From SIG603 sp963611165 (GTDB lineage: Bacteria > Bacillota > Clostridia > Oscillospirales > Acutalibacteraceae), in contig CAVDQG010000002.1 in the NCBI GenBank assembly GCA_963611165.1, positions 62,001 to 126,000 on the forward strand: DNA of 64,000 nucleotides, read 5' to 3'. The notes beneath the pieces were generated by a model that did not search any database, had not been told where the DNA came from, and was given only the letters and a program-made list of their open reading frames with translations. How positions within the stretch are numbered: position 1 is the stretch's first letter; every line of letters starts with the position of its first letter. Below are positions 26,222-34,565 of the stretch, piece after piece. The position numbers were made by a program, and so were the translations under genes.

Positions 26222-26255
26222 ACAATTAATAAATATGCATATCTTTATTAATTGT
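26222..26255. repeat. AT-rich perfect inverted repeat, possible operator
   Basis: ACAATTAATAAA and TTTATTAATTGT form perfect 12-base arms around a 10-base centre that is itself nearly palindromic (TATGCATATC). It could be a regulator site or a cruciform; no adjacent regulator gene explains it. Confidence 0.35.
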
Positions 26256-26282
26256 CTTTCATATCGGCGACAAAAAAGAAAA

Positions 26283-26310
26283 CGGACGGAAAGCAGAAGC
26301 TCACCGTCCG
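26283..26310 (-). terminator. Terminator of the DUF1858 gene
   Basis: CGGACGG and CCGTCCG form the stem, with inner GAGC/GCTT pairing; TTTTCTTTTTT follows on the minus strand. Confidence 0.85.
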
Positions 26311-26353
26311 ATTTATCCTATTGATTTTATCCGTGCAAATATCTGTGTAAAGA

Positions 26354-26560
26354 TTACTCAGCCTTGCTTGCGAGATACTCCTCAATGCTCTTGAGAACCT
26401 CGTCTGCATCAAGACCGTGAACCATGCAAGCCTCCTCGAGAGACTCGCCGATTGAAGACGGGCAGCCTACACAGTGCATACCTGCCTGCATAAGAACATA
26501 AGCAATTCCCATATCATACTGGAGCATATCGCCCATTACTGTTTCCTTTGTGATTGTCAT
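26354..26560 (-). CDS. DUF1858 domain protein, possible disulfide/redox small protein
   Basis: The 68-residue protein matches the DUF1858 pattern: an N-terminal ITKETVMGDMLQYDMGIAYVLMQAGMHCVGCPSSIGESLEEACMVHGLD with the paired cysteines Cys30 and Cys33. In other anaerobes this domain stands alone or is fused to hybrid-cluster, ScdA-type or sulfurtransferase proteins, and a redox role is usually assumed. Neighbouring genes do not help. It is a single-gene unit with its own terminator. Confidence 0.82.
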   Translation of the reverse strand: MTITKETVMGDMLQYDMGIAYVLMQAGMHCVGCPSSIGESLEEACMVHGLDADEVLKSIEEYLASKAE

Positions 26561-26692
26561 AGTTATATTCTCCTGACTTTCTTGTTTTATTAGAAGTTTT
26601 ATTCCTCTTACTGACTTCCGTGATATTATACCAAATTAGTGTATATTTAGCAAGAGTTATTTTTTCATGCTGTTATTCTCCGAGCTGTTTTC

Positions 26693-27406
26693 TCAGAGTA
26701 TAGATGCGTCAAGTGCAACCTTCATCATCTCGGTAAATGAGTTCTGTCTCTCTTCGGCGCTTGTATTCTCACCGGAGACCATAGAATCGGAAATCGTGAC
26801 AAGGCAAGCGGCATTTTTACCGCAAACACCAGCATTATGAAGAAGCGCAAAGCTTTCCATTTCTACGGCGGCACAGTGGAGCGTGTCACGGTAATATTCT
26901 ACCGTGGGTCTTCCCTCCTCCGTATAGAAATTATCCGATGAATGAAGTCTTCCGAGTTTGAGCGGAACTCCGATATTCTTGGCGGCAAAAATAATCTTTT
27001 CGTTTAATTCTTCTGACGGAAAAAGTATATGTCGAGTTTCTCCCGACTGATTGTTCGCATAATTTGAAGCGGAATAAACCGAATCGGCAAGTAACATATC
27101 ATAAAGCTTAAGATCGGTTGTGTATGTACCCGCCGAGCCTATTCGTATGATATTCTCAACATCATAAAACTTATACAGCTCATAAGAATAAATACCGATT
27201 GACGGCATGCCCATTCCGCTTGCCATAACGGAAACCGTGTATCCCTTATACTTTCCCGTGTAGCAATAGATATTTCTTATCGAGCTGACAAGCTTTGCCG
27301 AATCGAGAAAGTTTTCGGCTATGAATTTCGCTCTCAGCGGATCCCCCGGCATGAGGACGGTTTTGGCAATTTGACCTTTCTCGGCAGCATTATGAGGGGT
27401 TGGCAT
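26693..27406 (-). CDS. deoD: Purine-nucleoside phosphorylase, DeoD type
   Basis: The 237-residue protein has the hexameric PNP signatures MPGDPLRAKFIAENFL (phosphate site), ASGMGMPSIGIYSYEL, IRIGSAGTY and AVEMESFALLH, and it ends with TISDSM. It cleaves purine (deoxy)nucleosides with phosphate to free base and ribose-1-phosphate in salvage. The conserved Asp of SDSM is in place. A good GGAGGAA site precedes ATG at 27406. The gene is divergent from the EamA transporter gene, whose start is about 140 bases away. Confidence 0.95.
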   Translation of the reverse strand: MPTPHNAAEKGQIAKTVLMPGDPLRAKFIAENFLDSAKLVSSIRNIYCYTGKYKGYTVSVMASGMGMPSIGIYSYELYKFYDVENIIRIGSAGTYTTDLKLYDMLLADSVYSASNYANNQSGETRHILFPSEELNEKIIFAAKNIGVPLKLGRLHSSDNFYTEEGRPTVEYYRDTLHCAAVEMESFALLHNAGVCGKNAACLVTISDSMVSGENTSAEERQNSFTEMMKVALDASIL

Positions 27407-27548
27407 GATAATTCCTCCTTATAAAAAACAGCTATTGAATTTTGCGTTTTTCGGTGTTAAGATATTCTGCGGTTATTCTTGGCACAAAACCGAGATAACT
27501 CTCTTTTCTGTTACATTAAACGATAAAATTGAAGAAAGCAAGAAAAAT

Positions 27549-28457
27549 ATGAAAACATCACGAAAAATATTTTTACTCGGTGCAATCTTGGCATTTACAG
27601 GCGGACTTTTCTGGGGCGGCTCAGGCGTCTTCGGTCAGTTCCTCTTTGATTTCAAGGGAGCCACATCCATGTTCCTCATTCCGATAAGACTTTTGCTTGG
27701 CGGAAGCCTCATGCTCGTCTATTTTTTTATAAAGGACGGCAAAAAGACATTCGCTGTTTGGAAAAACAAAAAGGACGCTCTTTTGCTTGCCGCTTATGGT
27801 ATATTCGGACTTGGAATGTGCCAGTTCACATACTTTCAGACTATTGAGTGGTCAAATGCGGGCACAGCATGCGTCATTCAGTACCTCGGGCCGTCTCTCA
27901 TAATTATTTGGACATGCTTCTCACTAAAAAGAAAGCCGAGAACCACCGAAATAGTAGCCGTTATCTGTGCAATGGTAGGAATTTTCCTGATTGCTACGCA
28001 CGGAAATCCATCCAATCTCGTTCTTTCTCCAAAAGCACTTTGCATGGGTCTTCTCTCGGCGGTAGCCGTTGCTATGTACACACTTCTGCCAGTCAAACTA
28101 CTTGACCGTTACAGCGCACCATTGATTCTCGCTTGGGGAATGCTCATCGGCGGCATCGTTTTGGCTGCAGTTTTCCGCCCGTGGAATTACTCCATGCAGG
28201 TCGACTTCCTCTCGATGGGTTCTTTCGCTTACCTCATAATAGTCGGAACGATAATGTCATTCACGCTCTACACCGAGGCGGTAAAGATAATCGGCGGCGT
28301 AAGCGCAAGCCTTTTCTCATGCATCGAGCCCGTTTCGGCAACTGTTCTCACAGTCATCTTCATGGGAACAAGCTTTGCTCCGATGGATTTGGTCGGATTT
28401 GTTTTCGTTCTTTCCACAATATTTATTTCAGCAATCAAACCAAAATCGGCTTCTTAA
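27549..28457 (+). CDS. EamA/DMT family transporter
   Basis: Ten predicted spans form two EamA repeats in a 302-residue protein (first GGLFWGGSGVFGQFLF, second AVAVAMYTLLPVKLL ... EPVSATVLTVIFMGTSF). The ATG at 27549 is used because the frame upstream is not hydrophobic and overlaps the deoD promoter region; its ribosome site is weak. DMT proteins export amino acids or metabolites; the substrate is unknown. The stop codon lies within the loop of the terminator. Confidence 0.88.
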   Translation: MKTSRKIFLLGAILAFTGGLFWGGSGVFGQFLFDFKGATSMFLIPIRLLLGGSLMLVYFFIKDGKKTFAVWKNKKDALLLAAYGIFGLGMCQFTYFQTIEWSNAGTACVIQYLGPSLIIIWTCFSLKRKPRTTEIVAVICAMVGIFLIATHGNPSNLVLSPKALCMGLLSAVAVAMYTLLPVKLLDRYSAPLILAWGMLIGGIVLAAVFRPWNYSMQVDFLSMGSFAYLIIVGTIMSFTLYTEAVKIIGGVSASLFSCIEPVSATVLTVIFMGTSFAPMDLVGFVFVLSTIFISAIKPKSAS

Positions 28458-28469
28458 GGAAGCCGATTT
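28443..28469. terminator. Bidirectional terminator overlapping the EamA stop codon
   Basis: AAATCGGCTTC and GAAGCCGATTT form an 11-bp stem; the loop TTAAG contains the EamA TAA. The converging gene ends 5 bases away. Confidence 0.8.
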
Positions 28470-28473
28470 CCTT

Positions 28474-29118
28474 TTATCTAAATAAAAGCTCGGCAACGTG
28501 GTAAATATCCACGCCGACCTCTTTCACACCGCCCACACAGGTGTTGCAGTAACCCGCAACCTTGTCGGTGGTGTATTTTTTTGCCTGCTCGGCATAGGTT
28601 TCACGCCATTTTTCTTCAGGCATCGGAGTTGTATACGACGGCAGATATTCTGAAAAATACTTCGGCGCAATCTCCATGTTGCTCGGGTAAGGCGGATGAA
28701 GCCTGAAGCTTCCGTCATACTCCTCCTCGTCCCTGTTGTGCTCCATTTCGACCGTTTCAATGTTCATTTTTTTGAGGCATTCACGCACGGATTCATGCAC
28801 ATCGTGCTTGCCCCTTGCTCTGAAGCAATCCTGAAGCGTGAATTTCTCGCCGTGATAATCGGGATAGTCAAAATCTTTTCTCGTGCCCATAAATTCAAAA
28901 AGACTCATCTTTGGCACGTCCTCTCTCATCTCGTCCAAAAGGCGCATACAGCTCATGCAAACATAAACTATAACATCGCCCTCCTTGGGGACATCCTGAC
29001 TTTTCTTGCAGCAGCCTACCACCTTTACGTCCTCCTGAGTTTTCATGTACTCACGGATTTTCTTGGCGGTCTCAGGAAAAATTCTCGTAAAATTACAGCT
29101 TGGATAATAGATATACAT
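28474..29118 (-). CDS. Cysteine-rich, probable Fe-S protein (CCG-like)
   Basis: The 214-residue soluble protein starts with YYPSCNFTRIFPETAKKIREYM and has VVGCCKKS (Cys36, Cys37) and YVCMSCMRL (Cys54, Cys57), plus a distal CNTC pair. The C...CC...CxxC order recalls the CCG cysteine-rich domain of heterodisulfide reductase and GlpC subunits, but the spacings are shorter than in that family. A redox or metal-cluster role is inferred. It lies 46 bases after the CdaR gene on the same strand and has its own GGAGGAA site, so they may be co-transcribed. Confidence 0.6.
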   Translation of the reverse strand: MYIYYPSCNFTRIFPETAKKIREYMKTQEDVKVVGCCKKSQDVPKEGDVIVYVCMSCMRLLDEMREDVPKMSLFEFMGTRKDFDYPDYHGEKFTLQDCFRARGKHDVHESVRECLKKMNIETVEMEHNRDEEEYDGSFRLHPPYPSNMEIAPKYFSEYLPSYTTPMPEEKWRETYAEQAKKYTTDKVAGYCNTCVGGVKEVGVDIYHVAELLFR

Positions 29119-29164
29119 ACAAAATTTCCTCCGTCACAACAAATCCACACAATTATAAATTTAT

Positions 29165-30265
29165 TTACTCGTCCTCGCTTTTTTCGTAATACATCTTGCA
29201 AGCAAGGAACAAAAGCACCGCATCCTTAAACGACCTCGGATTGAATCCGCATTTCTCCTCGATTTTGTTCAGCTTATATTGAAGCGTATTCTTGTGCATG
29301 AACCTCTTCTCCGCAACAGCCGACAGCGACATATCCTCGGCGTAATAAAGCTTTAAAAGTCCGATTTCATCCTTTGAAAGATTATGGAGAATTTTCTCGG
29401 AAAAGCTCTTCTTCTCTCCCTGAGAGAGCTCGCCGAAAAGTATTTCGAGAGTGAGATCGTCATAGCAAACAATCCTATTGTCTTCATCAATGCTTTTCAG
29501 TGCCGTCTGAGCAGAATGATAAGAAATATTCAGCTTCTTCGCACTTGTTTTTCTTCCCACCGACACGCTCAGCCGACAGCCGTCATAGGAAATAAGGTCG
29601 GAGATAACATTTTTCTTGCTCCGATACTGCTTATCCGTCACGACAAGCCAAAATTCCGACGGATACACAAAGGTATAGAGTGCGTTTCCGTATATACTGA
29701 AGCAGGTGTTAACCCAGTTCTCAACTGCCGCCGTATCACGCATTTTTTCGCCGTTCTCCGCTTTAACGATAATCACTCGGTATTCGTCATCCATCTTGAG
29801 CTTGTTCGATTCAAAAAACTCCGTGAGAGCAAGATAATTTATATTTTTATCTTCAAAAATCGAGTGAAGAATATAATTTATCTTTCCCTTTCGGTCATAG
29901 TCAATGGAATCAAGCTCTCTCTCCCTCAAGACAAGCGAGCTTATTTTCTGGGCGAGAATTGCATATTTTCTCACCTCGTCTGGATCTCCGCTTATGCCGA
30001 CAACGCCGATTATCTCTCTGTTATAAACAAGCGGAAAGTTAAGTCCCTTGTGAGTTCCCGCAAATTCATCGTCCCTTGTTACCTCGATAGCCTCTCCCGT
30101 TGATACGCACTTCTTGCCGATTTCATGATAATCGCCTATTCTTGTGTCGTCCGTCGATGCGAGAATATATCCGTCGGTATCAATATAATTGATATGATAG
30201 CCGCAAACCTCTCTCACGGTCTCCACAATTTGCTGGGCTGTCTTTTGGTTAAAAATAGCAGCCAT
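29165..30265 (-). CDS. CdaR-type sugar diacid/glycerate regulator
   Basis: The 366-residue protein begins with a sugar diacid recognition domain (residues 1-130: FNQKTAQQIVETVREVCGYHINYIDTDGYILASTD) and ends with a PucR-type helix-turn-helix (LKLYYAEDMSLSAVAEKRFMHKNTLQYKLNKIEEKCG). CdaR regulators activate glycerate and sugar-acid genes when they bind glycerate or sugar diacids. The divergent neighbour is glycerate kinase, which fits. The two promoters lie back to back over about 60 bases with nearly touching -35 elements. Confidence 0.9.
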   Translation of the reverse strand: MAAIFNQKTAQQIVETVREVCGYHINYIDTDGYILASTDDTRIGDYHEIGKKCVSTGEAIEVTRDDEFAGTHKGLNFPLVYNREIIGVVGISGDPDEVRKYAILAQKISSLVLRERELDSIDYDRKGKINYILHSIFEDKNINYLALTEFFESNKLKMDDEYRVIIVKAENGEKMRDTAAVENWVNTCFSIYGNALYTFVYPSEFWLVVTDKQYRSKKNVISDLISYDGCRLSVSVGRKTSAKKLNISYHSAQTALKSIDEDNRIVCYDDLTLEILFGELSQGEKKSFSEKILHNLSKDEIGLLKLYYAEDMSLSAVAEKRFMHKNTLQYKLNKIEEKCGFNPRSFKDAVLLFLACKMYYEKSEDE

Positions 30266-30304
30266 AACACTCCTCCAAAGCCGATTACAACCTTCCTACT
30301 AAAG

Positions 30305-30316
30305 ATTGAATTCAAT
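30305..30316. promoter_or_regulatory. Palindrome between the CdaR -10 element and its start
   Basis: ATTGAATTCAAT is a perfect 12-base palindrome, 12 bases downstream of the -10 of the cdaR promoter. It is a possible operator, though short AT-rich palindromes arise by chance. Confidence 0.3.
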
Positions 30317-30327
30317 ATACTATGTTA

Positions 30328-30355
30328 ATTATAACACTTCTTTTTGTCATTTCAA
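30328..30355 (-). promoter_or_regulatory. Promoter of the CdaR gene
   Basis: On the minus strand TTGAAA (30350-30355) and TATAAT (30328-30333) are 16 bases apart. Confidence 0.75.
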
Positions 30356-30356
30356 C

Positions 30357-30385
30357 TTGCTTTTGTTATTTGTAACATATATAAA
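30357..30385 (+). promoter_or_regulatory. Promoter of glycerate kinase with an embedded inverted repeat
   Basis: TTGCTT (30357-30362) and TATAAA (30380-30385) are 17 bases apart. The spacer carries TGTTA-TTTG-TAACA (30364-30377), a perfect inverted repeat that could be the CdaR or another regulator site. The -35 lies 1 base from the divergent cdaR -35. Confidence 0.6.
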
Positions 30386-30455
30386 GCCGTTCGATAATGA
30401 TAAACTTTAGTCAATCTAAATTGTATTCCATATCCGTTTATTGAGGTGAATTGAC

Positions 30456-31697
30456 ATGACGCAAAACATAGCATTAAGACAGGACGCTGACAAAATCATC
30501 AGCGAGTCAATCAAAAAGGTTCTTCCCGATGAGGCAGTCGCACATGCACTTCAGGGAAAAAGCTTCGGCGGCAAAATTTATGTTGTAGCAACAGGAAAAG
30601 CCGCATGGCAGATGGCAAAGGCGGCAGCTGACATTCTCGGTGACAAAATCGAGAACGGCGTAGTTGTCACAAAGTATGACCACGTAAAAGGCGAAATCCC
30701 TCACATGACATGCTTCGAGGCAGGCCACCCCGTTCCCGATGAAAATTCATTCAAAGGCACTCAGGCGGCACTTGACTTGGTGTCCGATTTAAGCGAAAAC
30801 GACACCGTTCTCTTCCTTCTCTCGGGCGGCGGCTCGGCTCTCTTCGAGAAACCGCTCATCCCCGCAGAAGAATTACAGGATCTTACAAATCAGCTTTTGG
30901 CTTGCGGCGCAGACATAGTTGAGATGAACACCATCCGCAAGAGAATCTCAGCGGTAAAGGGCGGCAAATTCGCACTCGCATGTGCTCCCGCAAAGGTTTA
31001 CAGCATAGTTCTTTCCGATATTCTCGGCGATCCGCTCGATATGATTGCATCCGGTCCTGCATATCCCGACTCCGCAACTGCCGAAGACGCACTCGGCTAC
31101 ATCGCAAAGTACAATCTTAAGCTCAGCGATAAAGCTATGGAGCTTATGAATATCGAAACTCCAAAGAAGCTTGACAATGTCGAGACGGTCATCACGGGAA
31201 GCGTAAAAAATCTCTGCAAGGCAGCAAGCGAATCCGCAGAGGCACTCGGCTACAAAACGGTATTCCTTACAGACCAGCTCACATGTGAGGCAAGAGAAGC
31301 GGGCAGCTTCATGGCGGCTATCGCAAAAAGCTATCAGGACACAAAAGAAAGCATTGCATTCATCGCAGGCGGCGAAACCGTAGTTCACTTAACAGGCAAG
31401 GGCAAAGGCGGAAGAAATCAGGAAATCGCACTTTCTGCCGCAGAGGGTATCTCGGGACTTGAGAACACGGCTGTTTTCAGCGTCGGAAGTGACGGAACAG
31501 ACGGCCCGTGCGATGCCGCAGGCGGATACTCAGACGGTGAGACAAAAGAGAAGCTTAAGGCAAAGAGTATTGATATCTTTTCCGTTCTCAAGGAGAACGA
31601 TGCTTACAATGCTCTCAAGGCAAGCGACGGACTCATCATCACCGGCGCAACAGGCACAAACGTAAACGATTTCACGGTTCTTTTGATAAAGAGATAA
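30456..31697 (+). CDS. Glycerate kinase, GckA/MOFRL family (class II)
   Basis: The 413-residue protein has the DUF4147 N-terminal domain (VATGKAAWQMAKAAADIL, FEAGHPVPDENS, FLLSGGGSALFEKP) and the C-terminal MOFRL domain (GGRNQEIALSAA, SVGSDGTDGPCDAAGG, TGATGTNVNDF). Such enzymes phosphorylate glycerate, usually to 2-phosphoglycerate, which enters glycolysis. TGAGGTG upstream supports the ATG. Control by the divergent CdaR regulator is inferred from position. Confidence 0.92.
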   Translation: MTQNIALRQDADKIISESIKKVLPDEAVAHALQGKSFGGKIYVVATGKAAWQMAKAAADILGDKIENGVVVTKYDHVKGEIPHMTCFEAGHPVPDENSFKGTQAALDLVSDLSENDTVLFLLSGGGSALFEKPLIPAEELQDLTNQLLACGADIVEMNTIRKRISAVKGGKFALACAPAKVYSIVLSDILGDPLDMIASGPAYPDSATAEDALGYIAKYNLKLSDKAMELMNIETPKKLDNVETVITGSVKNLCKAASESAEALGYKTVFLTDQLTCEAREAGSFMAAIAKSYQDTKESIAFIAGGETVVHLTGKGKGGRNQEIALSAAEGISGLENTAVFSVGSDGTDGPCDAAGGYSDGETKEKLKAKSIDIFSVLKENDAYNALKASDGLIITGATGTNVNDFTVLLIKR

Positions 31698-31708
31698 ATA
31701 AAATCCAT

Positions 31709-31732
31709 ACGGGGCGATATTATGTCGTCCCG
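31709..31732 (+). terminator. Terminator of glycerate kinase
   Basis: ACGGG-CGA and TCG-CCCGT pair, with one mismatch, around a short loop; TTTTT follows. Confidence 0.8.
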
Positions 31733-31874
31733 TTTTTCATAAACAAAATTTATACCTCGATATAGATAATAAGTATAGGAAACACGCAGATAATCACGCT
31801 GTCAGTCATTGACTTTAAACTCCGCTTTAATGTTATACTTTTCTTAAACAAATCACTGAAAGGAATGAAATTAA

Positions 31875-33212
31875 ATGACTGACGACCGCATGGGCACGTT
31901 ATCTGTAAAAAAACTGCTTATTCAAACGAGTATTCCTCTTACCTTATCTCTGCTCATAAGCTCGCTTTATAATTTTGTCGACAGCATATTTGTGTCTTAT
32001 GTTTCGGAAAATGCTCTCACGGCATTATCGCTCTCCGCACCGATTCAAACTCTCCAATCTGCATTCGGATGCGGAATCGCAGTCGGCTTGAATGCCGTTA
32101 TTTCAAAGGCACTTGGGGAGAAAAACGAAAAGGCAGTTAAAAACGCTGCGTCAGCCGCTATTTTTCTTGCTCTTATCTCCGGCATTATTATAACAGCTTT
32201 GACTCTTTTGATTGCAAGACCATATTTTACTTGGCAGTCTGGCGGAAACGAAGAGATTACAAATTACGGAATTCAGTACCTCACCGTATGTATGATGTTC
32301 GCTGTTTTCGGTATGGGACAGTGGGTATTTGACCGCTTTGTTATCGCAAGCGGAAAATCCTACCTCTTCTTATATACTCTCTCAGCGGCATCGATTACAA
32401 ATCTCATTTTAGATCCGATTTTCATCTTCGGCTACTTCGGACTTCCTGCCATGGGCACAACAGGTGCCGCACTTGCTACGGGAATCGGCTCAGCCATGGG
32501 ATGTCTCGCAGGAATTTTAATAAACCGCAAGCACAATAAAACAATTCCCATTTCTTTTACACTTAAACCAAACAAAGAAAGTATCGTTTCAATTTTGAAG
32601 GTGGGAATTCCGTCCTCACTCGTTCAGGGTGTTATGTCACTTGTCGGAATTGCAATGAACTCAATACTGATTGTCTTTTCGTCAACCGCTGTTGCTGTTT
32701 ATGGCGTTTGCACAAAAATTCAAAACCTTGCAGTAGTAATCGCAAACGGCATCGGTCTCGGCATTATCCCCATTGTTGCATACAACTACGGTGCTAAAAA
32801 GCCCGAGAGAATTCACGAAACAGTCCGTTCTGCAATGATTTTTTCCTTTGCCGTCTACGCTGTTATCCTTGTACTTCTTCAATGCTTCCCGTTTGCAATC
32901 ATGCGCCTGTTTGACGCTTCCGAAGAAATGGCTCAAATCGGAATCCCCGCACTGAGAATCATGTCTCTTTCGTGGCTTGCTTCAATACCGAGTCTCTCGC
33001 TCGCTCCGTCCTTTCAGGGACTTTCACGCGGAACCGACAGCATGATTTTGACAATGACCCGTCAGGCTGTTTTGCCTATTATTTTGATACTGATTTTCTC
33101 CCGACTCGGCAATCTGAATTTAATCTGGATATGCTTTGTTGCCGCCGAGTTAATTACCGTGCCGCTTGGAATATTTCTGTGGAAGAGAGCCGTCAGGCTC
33201 ACGCTTGTCTGA
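31875..33212 (+). CDS. MATE family exporter
   Basis: The 445-residue protein has two six-span halves, with LYNFVDSIFVSYVSENALTALSLSAPI in the first and APSFQGLSRGTDSMILTMTRQ in the second. FDRFVIASGKS replaces the more usual ILRAxGD motif in mid-protein. It lacks obvious substrate clues. AAAGGAATG precedes the ATG. TTGACT (31809) and TATACT (31834) are a possible promoter with a long 19-base spacer. It is one of four MATE proteins here and clearly not a recent duplicate of the others. Confidence 0.92.
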   Translation: MTDDRMGTLSVKKLLIQTSIPLTLSLLISSLYNFVDSIFVSYVSENALTALSLSAPIQTLQSAFGCGIAVGLNAVISKALGEKNEKAVKNAASAAIFLALISGIIITALTLLIARPYFTWQSGGNEEITNYGIQYLTVCMMFAVFGMGQWVFDRFVIASGKSYLFLYTLSAASITNLILDPIFIFGYFGLPAMGTTGAALATGIGSAMGCLAGILINRKHNKTIPISFTLKPNKESIVSILKVGIPSSLVQGVMSLVGIAMNSILIVFSSTAVAVYGVCTKIQNLAVVIANGIGLGIIPIVAYNYGAKKPERIHETVRSAMIFSFAVYAVILVLLQCFPFAIMRLFDASEEMAQIGIPALRIMSLSWLASIPSLSLAPSFQGLSRGTDSMILTMTRQAVLPIILILIFSRLGNLNLIWICFVAAELITVPLGIFLWKRAVRLTLV

Positions 33213-33235
33213 CAAAAAATATTTGCGTTTTTCTC

Positions 33236-33263
33236 TTGACAAAAGTTAATTTATCCGTACAAT
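33236..33263 (+). promoter_or_regulatory. Promoter of the riboswitch/oadB unit
   Basis: Consensus TTGACA (33236-33241) and TACAAT (33258-33263) are 16 bases apart. The predicted RNA start, near 33270, coincides with the first base of the riboswitch P1 helix. Confidence 0.85.
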
Positions 33264-33270
33264 TAAATAT

Positions 33271-33398
33271 ATAAAAGGGAGTAGCAAACAGAGATATCTG
33301 TAATGTATGCGTCAGCACGATAGTCCCAGACTATCCGTATATGTTGTAATGTGCGAGACTTTTATTCAGCCTAAGGCAGAATAAAGGTCTCGTTTTTT
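33271..33398 (+). promoter_or_regulatory. Candidate yybP-ykoY (Mn2+) riboswitch with terminator
   Basis: The leader shows, in order, three segments that resemble the yybP-ykoY consensus: AGGGAGTAGC (33277-33286), GCGTCAGCAC (33310-33319) and TGCGAGACTTTT (33352-33363). P1 is ATAAAAG (33271-33277) with CTTTTAT (33359-33365). Inner hairpins are ACAGA/TCTGT (33288-33301) and GATAGT/ACTATC. The 3' P1 strand is also part of the 5' arm of a strong terminator (CGAGACTTTTATTC with GAATAAAGGTCTCG, 33354-33392, then T6). Ligand-stabilised P1 would therefore prevent termination, the ON logic known for Mn2+ sensors of this class. The resemblance was judged by eye. Confidence 0.6.
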
Positions 33399-33436
33399 AT
33401 TTTGCTCAAAAAGAATATATTGAAAGGAAAGACATT

Positions 33437-34555
33437 ATGAACTTCTTCTACGAACTGTTCTCAAACGTGCTCAACGTCACATGGCAGCATGCCGTGATGT
33501 GGTGCATCGGCGGAATACTCATCTATCTCGCCATCAAAAAGGACATGGAGCCGTCACTTCTTTTGCCAATCGGCTTCGGTACAATACTTGTCAACCTTCC
33601 GCTTTCGGGCGCAATAACTCAGGGTGACGAAGTCGGCGTTCTCACGCTTCTTTTCGACAGCGGTATAGCAAACGAGCTTTTCCCGCTTCTTCTCTTCATC
33701 GGTATAGGAGCGATGATTGACTTTGAGCCGCTTCTTTCAAATCCAAAGCTGTTCATTTTCGGCGCCGCCGCCCAGTTCGGTATCTTCTTTACGCTGAGCA
33801 TGGCAAGCTTACTAAACTTCGACCTTCACGATGCCGCTTCAATCGCAATCATCGGTGCCGCAGACGGTCCCACCTCTATTTTCGTTGCCAACGTGCTTGA
33901 TTCACAGTACATCGGAGCGATAACGGTTGCGGCTTATTCCTACATGGCACTTGTTCCGATTGTTCAACCTCCTGTCATCAAGCTTCTCACAACAAAGAAA
34001 GAGCGACTCATCCGCATGAAATACGCTCCGGGAGCTGTTTCCCAGACAACCAAGATTCTCTTCCCAATTGTCATCACAGCAATTGTCGGTATTGTCTCTA
34101 ACCGTTCAGCCGCTTTAATCGGCTTTTTGATGTTCGGTAACCTCATTCGTGAATGCGGCGTACTCAACAGCCTTTCCGAGACTGCACAGAAGGTTCTCGC
34201 AAACCTCATCACACTTTTCCTCGGAATCACTATCACCGCACACATGACCGCCGCAGAGTTCCTCAATGTTGACACTCTCAAGATTTTGGCACTCGGTCTT
34301 ATCGCATTCGTTGCCGACACAGCAGGCGGAGTTATCTTCGCTAAGATAGTCAATCTCTTCGTCAAGGAGAAGGTTAACCCAATGATCGGTGCTGCCGGTA
34401 TCTCGGCATTCCCAATGTCAGCGCGTATCATTCATAAAATGGGTCAGAAGGAAGATAATCAGAACTTCTTACTCATGCACGCAGTCGGTGCAAATGTTTC
34501 AGGTCAGATTGCCTCTGTCATTGCCGGCGGCATCATCTTAAATATGATTCACTAA
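33437..34555 (+). CDS. oadB: Sodium-pump decarboxylase beta subunit (OadB/GcdB-like)
   Basis: The 372-residue protein has about eleven spans and the family hallmarks LLFIGIGAMIDFEPLLSNPK, AAIGA-like IIGAADGPTSIFVANVL with its conserved Asp (Na+ site in OadB), and AAGISAFPMSARIIHKMG at the C-terminus. Beta subunits couple decarboxylation of a biotin-carried carboxyl group to Na+ export. No alpha (carboxyltransferase) or biotin-carrier gene is adjacent; those may be elsewhere, or this may be an orphan transporter. The upstream Mn2+-type leader is unexpected for this family. Confidence 0.9.
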   Translation: MNFFYELFSNVLNVTWQHAVMWCIGGILIYLAIKKDMEPSLLLPIGFGTILVNLPLSGAITQGDEVGVLTLLFDSGIANELFPLLLFIGIGAMIDFEPLLSNPKLFIFGAAAQFGIFFTLSMASLLNFDLHDAASIAIIGAADGPTSIFVANVLDSQYIGAITVAAYSYMALVPIVQPPVIKLLTTKKERLIRMKYAPGAVSQTTKILFPIVITAIVGIVSNRSAALIGFLMFGNLIRECGVLNSLSETAQKVLANLITLFLGITITAHMTAAEFLNVDTLKILALGLIAFVADTAGGVIFAKIVNLFVKEKVNPMIGAAGISAFPMSARIIHKMGQKEDNQNFLLMHAVGANVSGQIASVIAGGIILNMIH

Positions 34556-34565
34556 GGAGGAGCAC

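Noticed and set aside
26283..26310. Repeat-like hairpins across the window as CRISPR repeats
   Set aside because: The hairpins differ in sequence and sit at gene ends with T runs; they are terminators, and no regularly spaced direct repeats or cas genes are visible.
31740..31874. Riboswitch upstream of the MATE gene at 31875
   Set aside because: MATE genes can be riboswitch-controlled, but no conserved motif or terminator is visible in this leader.
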